A DNA stretch of 64,000 bases from Spinacia oleracea (lineage: Eukaryota > Streptophyta > Magnoliopsida > Caryophyllales > Amaranthaceae). The position numbers and the translations under genes were made by a program. A model generated the notes under the pieces. The model searched no databases, had not been told where the DNA came from, and saw only the letters and a program-made list of their open reading frames with translations. The DNA is taken from assembly GCF_020520425.1 (NCBI RefSeq), contig NC_079490.1, positions 1,364,001 to 1,428,000 of the forward strand. The letters are read 5' to 3'. Below, piece by piece: positions 25,425-38,039 of the stretch; position 1 is the first letter of the stretch, and the number at the start of each line of letters is the position of its first letter.

Positions 25425-26640
25425 TACTAATTAAGCTTATTATACTAATTAAATTAATTAAGCTATGTAATGAACTTGTTTCTTGATGATAACTTGAGCT
25501 TAATCATCAACAACTCAAACCCTCCTGCATCAAAAAATCAAACAAAAATGTTAAAATACATATAGTACGAATTAATAATACTTACTAAGATTAACATAAC
25601 CACAAAAATCCTACCAAAAAGAAAATTAAAAAAAGGAAAATTGAATTAGGGCTTGAACCCTAGAAACCTCTCCACTCACTCACTTTCTCTCTCTAAAAAT
25701 TTGGAAACTAAGATTAGAGAGAGAAGGAGGAGGGAGAGTGAAAAAAGAGAAGATAAAATGAAAGAAATGCATGCTACTAAATACTTCTTCCGTCTCTCAA
25801 AGATTGGGAGCTGAAGCGATCTTTGAGCGACCAACACAAAAATTCATAGTTGATCTAATTAACGCTAATTAAGTGTTAGTTAGTTACTCTCATACCGATG
25901 TTTTTTTACATCCCACAGCTTCGACAGACTGATTAGCCCCGGTTATCTTTGGTATAAGTTTCAAGAACAAAAATAAAGGATTTGGGAGAAGAGAAGAGAA
26001 TTGAAAGAGAGTTGTGTGATTTTTTTTTGTTGGTAATATCAATAATATTTGTAGCTAGATTGTAGTCCTCAAAAAAAGTTTACCCTTTTATGCTGGTCTA
26101 AGTAGATCTTATTAGTAAAATGTTTAGAAGAAGATATTTATTTAATTAAATAAGGAGGGACACACTCGTGTCTTGCTGTTGATCAATGTGCTATGACAAA
26201 CCTGCAAGTCCAACTGCAAAATTCCAATCCCTTTTATGTATACTCTAGCATATGGACAAAGATTGGATTAATTTTCTATATACAATCGGTTATAAATTAT
26301 ACAGTATACACTTTAATCTAGACATAAATAGTGGAAGTTTTATATATTTTTCATACAACTATACAAATAAGAGGAGATCAATTTTCTATATACAATCGGT
26401 TATAATTAATTAAACAGTATAAGGTTTAGTATATACCAACTATACAAATCGACTATTTTTTTGAATTTTGACCTAAATTTTTACTCAATAATCAATATAT
26501 AATGATAAACATAATCAAATGAAGTCTTATTGAATTATTTTAAAGGATATATCAGCAAGTCAAAATTTTATAATTTGTATTTAATGTAACTAAAGATGCA
26601 CAATGTTAATGGTCAAACATATGCCTCATATACCAGTATA
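25425..26640 (-). promoter_or_regulatory. 5' leader and upstream region of the PLT gene
   Basis: A probable 5'UTR intron acceptor (TGATGCAG/GAGGG, AG at 25525-25526) lies 100 bp upstream of the ATG. The donor is uncertain: CATCG/GTATGAG near 25898 is one candidate, and a CT-rich exon-like patch at 31370-31500 ending AAGAAG/GTATTT is a distant alternative. CT/GA-rich leader-like sequence occupies 25660-25750. A hairpin-like Stowaway half-end sits near 25782. The TSS is not determined. Confidence 0.4.
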
Positions 26641-27840
26641 CCACATAATGCAATTCATATTACAAATGAGTAAGTGGAAATTTAAACCTGAAATTTACCG
26701 TACACGTATTCTGAATCTTAATCATTTTTAGTAAATGTTAACAGTAAATAAACATACCTCGAGGTCATAATGCAATTCATATTATAAATAATGGAATGGA
26801 GATTTAAACCTGCAATTTACCATATACATATTTTCAACTTTAATCATCTTTAATAAATGTTAATGATAAATATACAGTCAAATGTGACACTCAATATGGG
26901 ACAAAGGAAGTAAATTAATTTTTACTCCATATTAATAATTAAGTGAGACTAATATGAAGTGGTGCAAAATTAGTGGAAATTTAAACTTGCAATATAATTA
27001 CCGTACACATATTCTCAATCTTAATCATTTTTAGTAAAATGTTAATAGTAAATAAACATACCTCATAATGCAATTCATATTATAAATGATGAAGTGTAGA
27101 TTTAAACCTGAAATTTACCGTTTACATACTTTCAATCTTAATCATTTTTACTAAATGTTAATGATATATATACAGTCAAATGTGACACTTAATATGGCAC
27201 AAAGGAAGTAAATTAATTTTTACTCCATATTATAAATTTATAAGTGAGACTAATATTAAGTGGTGCAAAATTAGTGGAAATTTAAACTTGCAATATAATT
27301 ACCGTACACATATTCTCAATTTTAACCATTTTTAGCAAATGTTAACAGTAAATAAACATGCCTCATAATGCAATTCATATTATAAATAATGGAATGAAGA
27401 TTTGAACCTGCAATTTACCGTATACATATTTTCAATCTTAAGGCTCCGTTCTATTGGACTTATTTTGACTGAACTTATATTAATTATCTAAACTTATCTG
27501 AACTTAACTTAACTTAACTTATGTGAACTTATCTGAACTTATTTTATCTGAAATAAACTTATTTGTGTATGAAAATGTCTGGAAAAAAACTTATTTTATA
27601 TTATCTGAACTTAACTGAATTTATCTGCACTTATCTGAACTTGTCTGAACTTATTTTGTCTGAAATAAGTCAAAATAAATCGAACAAAATATAGCCTTAA
27701 TCAATTTTTACTAAATGTTAATGATAAATATACAGTCAAATATGACACTTAATATGTGACAAAGGAAGTAAATTATTTTTTACTCCATAATATAATTAAG
27801 TGAGACTAATATTAAGTGGTGCAAAATTAGTGGAAGCAAG
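26641..27840. repeat. Tandem array of a ~300-bp unit with a nested MITE
   Basis: CATAATGCAATTCATATTA recurs at about 26643, 26765, 27065 and 27364. Each time it is followed by AATTTACCGTATACATATTT-like and GTGAGACTAATATTAAGTGG-like text. The array is broken near its end by the MITE at 27442-27696. Confidence 0.85.
27442..27696. mobile_element. MITE with GGCTCCGTTCTATT ends, nested in the array
   Basis: The left end, GGCTCCGTTCTATTGGACTT, is inverted at the right as AAATCGAACAAAATATAGCC. Both sides are flanked by TTAA (27438-27441 and 27697-27700), consistent with a target-site duplication. The interior is dense in CTGAACTTA words. It interrupts one copy of the surrounding tandem repeat, so it is younger than the array. 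Confidence 0.85.
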
Positions 27841-28345
27841 TGGATCAAGTGTTGGAACTCTCGACCTCGTAGAGTGCAATAAATGACACCCCAAAGCCCA
27901 GCATTCCCACTCTCTGCAAATCAATCCTCTCTCTCTTTAATTCTTAGCCCTATCTCAACTATTGTCTACGCAAAGTTACCGACTTTCTCTCCCAAAATAT
28001 CTTTCAATTGTTTTTGTTCATTAATTTTATCTTACAAGAATTAATTTAAGCTTATAATTCACCACCACATACTTGTTACTAATAATTAAGAACAAATATA
28101 TGATTATCTTTTTTATATATATTCAATGTATTTAGGTTCCATTCTATTCAACTTATTTTGTCAAAATTTATATTATCAGAACTTATCTTAACTAATCTAA
28201 AAAAAAAACAAGTCTAATTAATGAGACAGAGTAATTAAGTTATAGATTCCATTTGAATATATATTCAAAGTATCATTCTCTAGTTTACTATAGTAACTAA
28301 CCTAAACTTCGTCCATTATATAACACTATGGAATGTCATTTATGC

Positions 28346-28541
28346 AGGGGCGGAATTAAGGGGGTTAAAGGAGTAACACACTTTAATGCACTATGTACAT
28401 AGTAAGTAGTAAAAAATTGTAGCTCAATTGGTAAACATGCTTCATGGAATACCTTTTGGTCAAGGGTTTAAGTCCTACGAGAGTGAATGTTTTCTTCTAA
28501 TTTTTTTTTCGCCCCCTCATAAAAAAATTATGGTTCCGCGC
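28346..28541. mobile_element. Small non-autonomous element carrying a tRNA-like segment
   Basis: The left end, GGGGCGGAATTAAGG, and the right end, TTATGGTTCCGCGC, are loosely inverted. Inside, TAGCTCAATTGGTAA resembles a tRNA box A and GGTCAAGGGTTTAAGTCC resembles a box B, about 50 bp apart. This could be a SINE-derived core inside a hAT-like MITE, or a diverged SINE alone. Confidence 0.5.
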
Positions 28542-28559
28542 AAATTGCGACGTGAGTTA

Positions 28560-28684
28560 GGCCCTGTTCTTTTTTAATTAACTGTAATTTTAAGACTTAA
28601 CTGACAGTTCAGTTCAGTTCAATTTAGTTCATGAGTATTCAATTTAACTCAGTTCAGTTCAGTTCAGTTTTAAAAAACAGGGCC
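28560..28684. mobile_element. Tourist-like (PIF/Harbinger) MITE
   Basis: A 125-bp element beginning GGCCCTGTTCTTTTTT and ending AAAAAACAGGGCC. It is flanked by TTA on both sides, the usual PIF/Harbinger target duplication. The interior is a string of CAGTTCAGTT words. Confidence 0.85.
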
Positions 28685-29407
28685 TTAGTGAACCAAAGAA
28701 GTAGGGTGTATGAGCTAGGTATATAGCATGTTAGTAATAAATACTTAATCACAATAGTTAAGAGTAAATAGGGCATTAGGAGATCGATCTTGTTGAATAG
28801 GCCAAAATTGTAGATCCCCGAGTGCATTGCATGGGTTAAAGATGTGTGCGTACGGACGTATAATTATTTTAATTATAGTAATATTTAAAATATTATTTAA
28901 ATAAATTAAACCCCGACATATTAAATATTCAAACAAATTAACTGCAAATAAAAGAGTAAGTTTTACTCTTATTCAAAACAACACAACCATGCACTGTTCC
29001 CCTCTTAGGAAAATCTTATTTTTTTAATATCATTTTTATTAAATTAGTGTACTATTGGATTAATATTTATATTTAATTAATTAACTTAATTAATTAAAAG
29101 GAATATAAAAATAGATTAAAAAGGAGAGAATTTAAGAAAGTTCAAAGGATTTCAGTTTGGGGTTTCCCAAGTAGGAAATCTGTTGACTGTTTAATCGAAA
29201 TCTGCGATCGTCAAAGGTGAAACAACCTTCATTAATTTAATCTAGCTAATTTAATTAATTAATTAGTACTAATTATTACTAATTAAATTTATGGAAATTA
29301 TTATAATAGTATTACTAAGAATCCAATGCATGCATGTCTCCTACAAAATACAAGCTCCTCCATAACATTTTACCACGCTTTAGAGACAACAATGTACCAT
29401 AAGTTCA
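28685..29407. other. Intergenic, no gene recognised
   Basis: AT-rich sequence with no element ends identified. Confidence 0.5.
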
Positions 29408-30350
29408 TAACTTGTATGTAATTGCCTTATTGTCTCACTATACTAATGTAGATCCTATGATTTTTATTCAAAATCAAATTAAATTTGTGTTTTAATTTAT
29501 TTTAATGTTAATGTGATGGATTACATACGTATGTTCATTTTCTAGTTACATTGGACTAATGTATATAAAATTTATCAATATAATTAACTTAATACTACAG
29601 AGTAAACCAATGATGTCTTGACTTGATAGTTAAGACCGAGAGTCTGTGTACGAAATGTCGCCAGAGAAGTTAATTCTGTTACGGATAGAGGAAATATAAC
29701 TTGTATGTAGTTGCTTTTTGGTCTCACTCTACTAATGTAGATCCTATGATTTTATTCACAATCAAATTAAATTTGTGTTTTAATTTTATTTTAATGTTAA
29801 TTTGATGGATTACATAAGTATGTTCATTTTCTAGTTACATTGGACTAATGTAAATAAAATTTATCTATATAATTAACGTAATACTACAGAGTAAACCAAT
29901 AATGTCTTGACTTTAATAGTTAAGACCGAGAGTCTGTGCACGATATGTCTCAGATTCTAATCCCCTCTCTCACATTTGTAATTTTTACTTCCAGAGAAGT
30001 TAATTCTGTTACGGATAGAGGAAATATAACTTGTATGTAGTTGCCTTGTTGTCTCACTATAATAATGTAGATCCTATGGTTTTTATTCAAAATCAAATTA
30101 AATTTGCGTTTTAATTTTATTTTTATGTTAAATTTGATGGACTACATAGGTATGTTCATTTTCTATTTACAAATACGTATGGACTAATGTAAATAAAATT
30201 TATCAATGTAATTAACTTAATACTACAGAGTAAATCAATGATGTCTTTACCTAGTAGTTAAGACCGAGAATTTAAAAACGACAGGTCTTAGGTTTAAATC
30301 CCCTCTCCCACATTTGTAATTTATATTGCCAGAAAAGTTAATTTCGTTAC
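29408..30350. repeat. Tandem triplication, ~325-bp unit
   Basis: ATAACTTGTATGTA(G/A)TTGC begins copies at about 29408, 29695 and 30025. Shared phrases include AATGTAGATCCTATG, ACTACAGAGTAAA and TAGTTAAGACCGAGA. The first copy is shorter because an inner segment present in the others is missing. The TAGTTAAGACC...GGTTTAAATCCCC segment looks tRNA-like. Confidence 0.9.
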
Positions 30351-32424
30351 AGATATATTCATGATAAATAAATACCGGTATATACTTATATAATAAAATG
30401 ACAGGTAAATATATATAAAATTAAGTGTACATCAATTATGGTTTAATTAATTAGCTTATGATTTGATCCCATTGTTAATTCTTTATGTATAAGTAGGTTC
30501 TTCATTCCCCTGATCAAACTGATAATAATGTCCTTTCCCAACTAGAATCACTGCTACAAATTAGCTTTCTTAATTATTAAATTAATGATCACTTTTTTAT
30601 CAGAAAATTACATGCATCATGCATGCAACAATATATTGCAATAATTAAATAATTACCCCTAGTTATTTATAAATAGTTCAGTTTAATTAACATTTACATA
30701 CTCAATTACTTCATATTGTCATATATGAACATTCTGTCACACTGAATATTAAACAGCCGCAAAATTATACCAAAGAAAAGATCAAGAACCCATAATTTAG
30801 GGGTCGTTCTAATAATAAACTAATTCTGAAAATTCGTGTCAGATTTCTGACATTAAATTTCCTGTTATTGTAATTTGTAAGTGTTCATCTCATACTCTAA
30901 ACAAAAATACAAAAAATAAATAAATAATTGAAGCAAAAAATAACAAGAAAAGCTTTACCTATATCCATATATAATTGTATTGATTCAATCATTTTCAAAT
31001 ATTAACCAGGAAATCAATACATCAAATACTAATTAGGTGTGATGAATTAAATTTATTACTAAATATTATATATATTAACATATATTATATATATAGCCAC
31101 ACTACTATATTCAAGTGCAAGTAGTTTAATTTAGAGTTACACTATATTATTAATTAACTAACGTGCACTAGGTTAATTAACCTAACAATTACATATATGG
31201 AGTCACTTCTTACTAATTATGTATAATTTTTTAATAGAACATTACAAAACTTTTTTTAAAAAAATGATTAAAGTAAAACCTTTATAGTGAATTATGATAT
31301 TAAAAATATTAAAAACTTTCAGAAATGAAGATAGTATAAAATCGAGTGTGAATTGAAAAGGGAAAAATACCTTCTTGGTGGCACCTTCAATTCAGCATGA
31401 AGAAGAAAAGCATGTTTTATGTTTGACTGATTTTGCACCTTTTTAAGGAGGCAACAATATTCTTCCTATATATCTCACTTTCTTCTTTCTCTCTTTTAAT
31501 TTCTTTTCAAATTACTCAGATAATCCTCCCCCCAAAATATAATTTAAATAATGATGTGAATTAAGAGCCGAAATTAGATTAGATTACTAATAATAGTGAT
31601 TAATTCTACTGAATTAAATTAATTAATTTAATTCAAATTCTACTCACTTTAATTTAATTTTCTCTCTCTTTTTCTTTGGTTTTGGGAAATTGTGAAAAGG
31701 GATAAAATTGCAGTCTAGTTAAATTCAATGTATTCACTTTACTTGGTCCTTCTTTGACGATTTTATTTCTTTTATTAAATAAAAAATTCAAGATTAATGG
31801 AGTCATTTTGAAGAAGCATAAAGAAAAAAAAAAAATACTTCCTCCATTTTATATTTAAGTTGACACATTTTCTAAACAAGTTTGCAATTGCAAGATTTCA
31901 GATTAACATTTTCTTTTATTAATAAGCAAAAATTATAAAAATTGATATTAAAAAATAGTTATTGAGACGGATTTAACCAGATCATACGTGAACCACATAA
32001 CTACTCCCTCCGTTTCAAAATGTTTGTTACGTTTGGATTTTGGCACGTTATGTTATTTTTCAGTATAAATAACAAAAGAAAGCCAAAACAATTTATGCTC
32101 ATACGGAATACTAAATAGTTTAAAGTCAAAACATGTGGACTATAAGAAATGGATAATGTAGGTTAAGTAGTGAAAATAAGTGCCACGTGTCAGCTAGACA
32201 GTTGGAAAGAGTTTTGGTCTTCTGCAACCAATTCGAGCCAATAAGGAGGTGTCTGCTTTCATTTTAGGCCAAAAATTGCAAGAAACTAAACTTTGACTGC
32301 CACTTTTGGGGCCAATTACTGTTCTAAGTTTCATGCAAACCACTTCTTAGTATGATCAATTGATCATTGATCCAATATTGGTACAAATTAAACGTTTTCT
32401 ATGGTAAATATGCCAATGTACTTT
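30351..32424. other. Intergenic, AT-rich, with partial Stowaway ends
   Basis: Single Stowaway-type ends occur at 31836 (TACTTCCTCCATTTTATA) and 32002 (TACTCCCTCCGTTTCAAAAT), without clear partners. A CT-rich, exon-like patch on the minus strand (31370-31500) ends in a GT donor and could be a distal leader exon. No coding frame is evident. Confidence 0.45.
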
Positions 32425-32688
32425 CACTATAATGTACCATTAATGAAGGAAAATTCCGTCGTTAAAGGCCAGTAATCGTTGATTAATGACAAAATTTCTT
32501 GTCGCGAACCCGTCATAAGAGGGGGTGGTCGTTAATGGAAAATTCTGTCGTTAACCCGTCATAAAATACATTTGCAACAGTTGTTCCCGTCTTTGTTAGG
32601 TTGTTAGCCCCGTCGCAAAAAACTTTTGCGACGAAATTTTTGACCCGTCATAATTAGGTTGTCGGTAAAGATACAAATTTTTATAGTG
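32425..32688. mobile_element. Mini-CACTA (En/Spm-like) non-autonomous element
   Basis: 264 bp running from CACTATAATGTACC to the inverted end AATTTTTATAGTG, and flanked by TTT on both sides (32422-32424 and 32689-32691), the 3-bp duplication expected of CACTA elements. Subterminal repeats of CCGTCGTTAA/CCCGTCATAA and GTCGCAAAA words are present. No transposase. Confidence 0.85.
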
Positions 32689-32691
32689 TTT

Positions 32692-33865
32692 GTACTCCGT
32701 ATTAGCTAGGTTGTCAAGACCACCACGTCATTTGTGATTTTAATCAATAATAAATTGATAGTTTAATCTATGTGAGATTTCTATCTTTGATCTAAAAATA
32801 TAGTCCATAAAACAAAGGCTGTGTTGATAGTTTAGGGTGATATTTGATAACTACCAAATACCAATGATGCTAGTGTGTAGAATCTCCATTTTCGAATTGA
32901 TCGTAATCACGAATGACAACGTGGTGGTTTTTACCATACAGACGTTACAGTTGAATATATGATAGGATGTAAAGTTGAATTTCAACTACACTTCAAGCTT
33001 ATAAAGTGATCAAAAGGATTTAGCAGTTTTGCGACAGGTCCATATCAACCTTTTACGTAGTATTATTTATGGATAATGTTGCATATATTTGAACCTTCTC
33101 CATTTCCATTTCGTGACAAGATTAATATCAAGATATTGTTGTCTTTTAAGGCGAACAAAAATGCCTTTAATCATAACATAGCTTTCAGAAATTGTAGTTT
33201 CCACGAAGAAAAAAATTTCAACACAAAACATCTAATGAATTATATGATTTCTTTGAAACTTTTGAGATATCATCATGATTGAAGAATGGTTTAAATCTCG
33301 ATTTTATAAGCCAAACACATAAACATGATAAACACCAAAGTTTGCTAAACATACCAAACTTCCTAATACACATTGAACGAAAATCTACCTAGCTTCTAAA
33401 ATTCACAAATTATAATTTGGATTAACAAAACCAAACTTAATTATACTTAAAACTTCACAATTACTTGAAATACTAATATACCAATTTAATAATGAAGTCT
33501 TTTTTAAAATGTTATACGATGTTACAAGTTGAGTAATATTGGAACTTGGTGCAAAAGAATGGACAAAGTTTGAAAAGTGTAGTAGAGGGCATAATGGTAA
33601 TTTAACAAAGATCACGAGAATCCAGAAGATGAAAACTAATTGGTGGGAGGAAACGCCGGGGAAGTGCTCGTGTCGCCTCGAAATATATGATCATTTTCTT
33701 AAACCATAATTAGCAAAAGAAATGCCAAAAAGGTGTAGAAACTATGTCTCTTCTTTGTTTCTTTAGACTTTGGGGGTGCCCTTTCTTGTTGCCCTATGCC
33801 CCTATTTTTAAGGTTAGGGTTAGGGACTTAATCTTGGTTCCTTTAATTTCCCCTAATTGTAGGTG
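32692..33865. other. Intergenic, no gene recognised
   Basis: AT-rich, with only short frames that show no domain signature. Confidence 0.5.
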
Positions 33866-35330
33866 TGTTTGTCCTACCATGGACTTAGGTCCGGTCCACT
33901 TAAACGTATAGTGGCGTGTGTCGTGTACTGTGCGTCTTATTACGTGTCATACAATGTATAACACTTGACCACTTGTGTGGCTGTGTCGCGTGAGGTGCAC
34001 TTGTGCTTTGAAAAGTTTGTCGAGTGTATCTACCTTTATGAATACTCAAATGTACGTATTGTAGGTGTATTTGTCCAACTATGCATCTAGGTCCACCTAA
34101 AACGTGTGGAGGTGTATGTCACGTCTTATGTGGCTTTCAATGTTTAGCACTTCTATCGTGCGAGGTATACTTGTGTTTTGAATGTTTATTGGGCACATCT
34201 CCCTTCAGGAATATGGAGAACAACATTAATTACTTGTAATTTATTAACCCTGGTCGGGGTTAGCTACTTAAGCTAGGTTTCTTTACCCTAATTGCAGGTG
34301 TGTTTGCCCAACCATGCATCTAGCGAGCTCGACCTAAATCGTACGGTGGCATGTGTCACGTCTTATGTGCCATGCAATGTGCAACACTCTAGTCCTGCTT
34401 TGTGAGGTGCACTTGTGTTGAAATTTGCGGGGTGTATCTCTCTTTAGGAATATGGAGAACAACATTACTTACTCTGTAATTTATTAACCCTATTTTTAAG
34501 ATCAGTGTTAGGAACTTAAGATAGGTTCCTTTCCCTAATTGTAGGCGTGTTTGTCCAGCCGTGCGTATAGCTCCACCTAAAACGTATGGTGGCATGTGTC
34601 GCATCTTATATAACATTCAATGTGTAGCACTTATGTCGTATAGGTATACTTTTGTTTTTGAAAGTTTGTCAGGTACACTTCTCTTTTGGAATATGGAGAA
34701 CAACATTACTTACTCTATAATTTATTAATCATGTCTCTAAGGTTAGGGTTAGCCACTTAAGACAAGTTCCTTTCCCTAATTGAAGGTGTGTTTGTCCAGC
34801 CGTGCATCTAACTCTGATCCACCTAAAACATATGGTGGCGTGTGTCGCGTCTTATGTAACATACAATGTGTAGCACTTATGTATGTGAGGTACACTTATG
34901 CTTTTGGAAGTTTGTCAGGTGTACTTTCCTTTCGGAATATGGAGAACAACATTACATACTCTGTAATTTATTAACACTATTTTTATGGTTAGGGTTAGCC
35001 ACTTAATTAAGCTAGGTACCTTTCCCCTAATCGTAGGAGTGTTTGTCCAGCCATGCATCTAGCTCCACCTAAAACGAATGGTGGCATATGTCGCGCCTTA
35101 TGTGTCATTCTATGTGTTAGACTTCTATCGTGCGAGGTACACTTGTTGTTTTGAAAAGTCTACCGGGTACACCTGTAACACCTCCCTTTAGAAATATGGA
35201 GAACGACATTACTTACTATGTAATGTATTAATCCTGGTTTTAAGGTCAGAGTTAGCCACTTAAGCTAGGATTCTTTCTAGTCCACTAAATTGCATGGTGT
35301 GTCACGTCTTATGTGTCGTTCAATTTTAAT
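33866..35330 (+). repeat. Satellite-like tandem array, six copies of ~200-250 bp
   Basis: The phrase GTGTTTGTCCAGCC(G/A)TGCAT or a close variant starts units at about 33866, 34068, 34300, 34547, 34788 and 35039. Each unit carries GGTGGCGTGTGTCGCGTCTT, TATGGAGAACAACATTACTT and GGTTAGGGTTAGCCACTTAA in that order. Units differ by substitutions and short gaps. The last is truncated near 35330. Confidence 0.9.
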
Positions 35331-35550
35331 TACATATGATAGTGTTATAACTTGTTACAACAGTCACAACTCACAGCCTAACATATCGAATTCAAGCTAG
35401 GCTTAACCATACTGCATTCGCGCTATATATGTTATCAGAACTTATCTACCGACGAACGCAAACTCGTCAGAACTCAGAAGAATTCCACAGCCTAAGCTAG
35501 CTAACTGCTTACAGAACATGTCAAATTCAAGGTTTAATCATATTTAATGC

Positions 35551-35878
35551 TACTCCCTCCGTCCCTTAATACTCGCACCGCTTTCCTTTTCGGGTCGTCC
35601 CTTAATATTTGCACCGCTTCTATAAATGAAAATTTACACCAATATTATATTATTTCTCACACTTACTTACTAACCCCACCTACATCCCTATTCCCTACAA
35701 AAAATCATTTAAAAATTCACACCCCCAATCACCACTCCCCACCTCTTACACATTCCCACTAATTATATTAAAAAAATACTCACTATCAACTAACACCCAT
35801 TAAATTAATAAATCAATTCAAATGTCTTAAACTCTGCACCGGTCAAACCGGTGCGAGTATTAAGGGACGGAGGGAGTA
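35551..35878. mobile_element. Stowaway-like MITE, well preserved
   Basis: TACTCCCTCCGTCCCTTAAT at the left is matched by ATTAAGGGACGGAGGGAGTA at the right. Pairing continues into CTCGCACCG/CGGTGCGAG. 328 bp, non-coding. Confidence 0.9.
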
Positions 35879-38039
35879 GTAAACAAGATGTAAATAACCA
35901 TCTTAATACGAAGAGAAACACAAGGTTATAAATTCAGTGCACAACTAGAATTAATACTAGTTTGATCAACTGGGAATAAGTGTTGTAATCATTATTTTGA
36001 TCAAACTGGGAGAAATTAAAGCAACTTCAATTCTCTGTGACTAATTTTTACCTATGAAAATTCTGCTAAAATTACAGCAACAATGGCCATGTGCATGAAT
36101 AGTGGCACAAGCAAGAATTGTGGTTTCTCTACTATCAAGCATAATGTCGACTACTCTAGCACGTGAGTTGCTCGTGTTTAGAACCGCCTCCACGTCACTA
36201 GTTGTAAAGTACAGATTTCCCACAGGTTTCAAGACATAGCAACAACTTAGAGAAAACGATATATAGGTCAATTTAATTAAGTAATTAGTTTTTGAACCCG
36301 GACGATGTCCCGGGTTATTACATTAATAACATTAACATTTACTTATATATAATTTATGTTGTAATTATAACATGAAACATGTAATAGCTTAGCGGTAAAA
36401 GCTTTGATGTTTAAACTCAAGATCATGAGTTCAAACCTTACACAAACGATGTTAGACATTTTTTTCATGTAGATGAAGATTACATGGAGCGAACAACCCA
36501 TAAGGAGAGCGCCACGTGTCACGTATACTTTCTTGTAAACGCCTTTTAATATATAGTATGGATTAGCATATATACAAAGCAAAAATGACAGCAATGGTGG
36601 CCTGGTGGTAGTTGTAATTACTTATCCACAATAGAGGTGATTAAAATTTGGATTGGGCCCGGACTTTATCACAAAAACTCATGTCCAAATCTATGAATTT
36701 GATGCGGGCTTTTTGGGGCTGAAACGGGTTTTTCGGGCCGGTCTCGATTTTGGTCTAAACCTACATATTTGAGGTTGCCCAAACGTGTATTTTTGGGGTC
36801 GGGTTGTAGATGGTCAGGTCTACCACAATCAAGCTCGTAGATGGATGGTTATATAAACAAATGGTTTTCCCTCATCGACAATCCCATGAAAACGGTAGGA
36901 TCAAAGCTTCTCAAAATCGATAGAACATATGGGAACAAGAGACTAGCTTAGCTTAGCTTAGCTTAGATAGATAGAGTGTAAATTACTAAACAAGTGGGAA
37001 TATCTACAGGGCATGTGCATGACATTGTCTTGTTTCAAGCAATCTACATATAGTTTATGTATACTAATCACAGATACACAAACCTCGATCGCTGTTAGAC
37101 CTGGTTATTGGGGTGGGGTCAGGGTCAGTGTGGGTCAAAGGCAGGTCGAATAAAGAAAGGGGTGATTTAGTGAAATAGAGCAGGTCGCGAGTCAATAGTG
37201 GACCGATAGTGGACATGTCAATGAACGAACAAGGAAAAATGAAACAACAAAAAAAAAATCATGCGATCTCAAGTGAATACAAAGACAACCACATAATTTT
37301 GCATCTTAACTATTGTAGTTTTCAAAATTATTGTGTTATAACTTATAAGTATGGCCCTATATTGACCCTGTCTAATAAAAGACGTTATCCAATAAGAGCC
37401 TACACAATAAGAGCCCTATAAACTTGACTGGTTGACACATAACCTATACCCATTTCAAATGGGGTGGCAATTCGGGTCAATGGTCAGTTCGGGTTTGGTT
37501 TCGGGTCTATTTCGGGTTGTGTAAAAAAATATCAGAAATATTTTAAAACTTAAATTACTACAAAATATAATAAATAGGTCAAATCGGGTTGATTAAAGTC
37601 ATTCGTGTTCGATTCAGTTCGGATTTAGGTTTCTCTCCATAACTTCATGTCGGGTTCGAGTCGGGAATTACCAGCCTAACCATTTGGGCTACCCAGTCCA
37701 AAAACCAGGTCTAATTTCATTAAGTATTATCTTAAACTAAAAACACATAATCTATCAGCAAGGCAGAAAAAGAAAAAACCTCAACTCCTCAAAATTAGAC
37801 TTCATGCATCGTCTTGTTCATCATCTGATGCAAATAAAGACATTTATGCGTGTTTCTGTTAAACATTTCCCAACTAATTAAGGGAGTTATTTTGTTATAG
37901 ATGTTCTAAAACCAGTTAACCAATTAACCTTCACTTCTTCGCAATCATTAATCAAAGTATAAACTTTCATCAGTAATTAAGGGGTTGCTCAAATACCCGT
38001 AAATACACATACACAGAGAACGAAGCTTGTTTAAGTATA
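35879..38039. other. Intergenic with decayed GC islands and a tRNA-like patch
   Basis: A tRNA-like segment (TAGCTTAGCGGTAAAAGC then ATCATGAGTTCAAACC) lies at about 36386-36440. GGGTCGGG/GGGCCGG patches occur at 36640-36820 and 37440-37700, and a (TAGCT)n microsatellite at about 36945-36964. No gene was recognised. Confidence 0.5.

Noticed and set aside
26641-27840. CRISPR-like or other regularly spaced array
   Set aside because: The repeats are head-to-tail 300-bp copies including the spacers, in a plant nuclear context; this is ordinary tandem duplication.
28400-28480. Functional tRNA gene
   Set aside because: Box A/B-like words are present but I could not fold an acceptor stem or cloverleaf; better explained as a tRNA-derived repeat.
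35547-35762. 71-codon frame near 35.6 kb
   Set aside because: It lies inside a Stowaway MITE and starts in its terminal inverted repeat.
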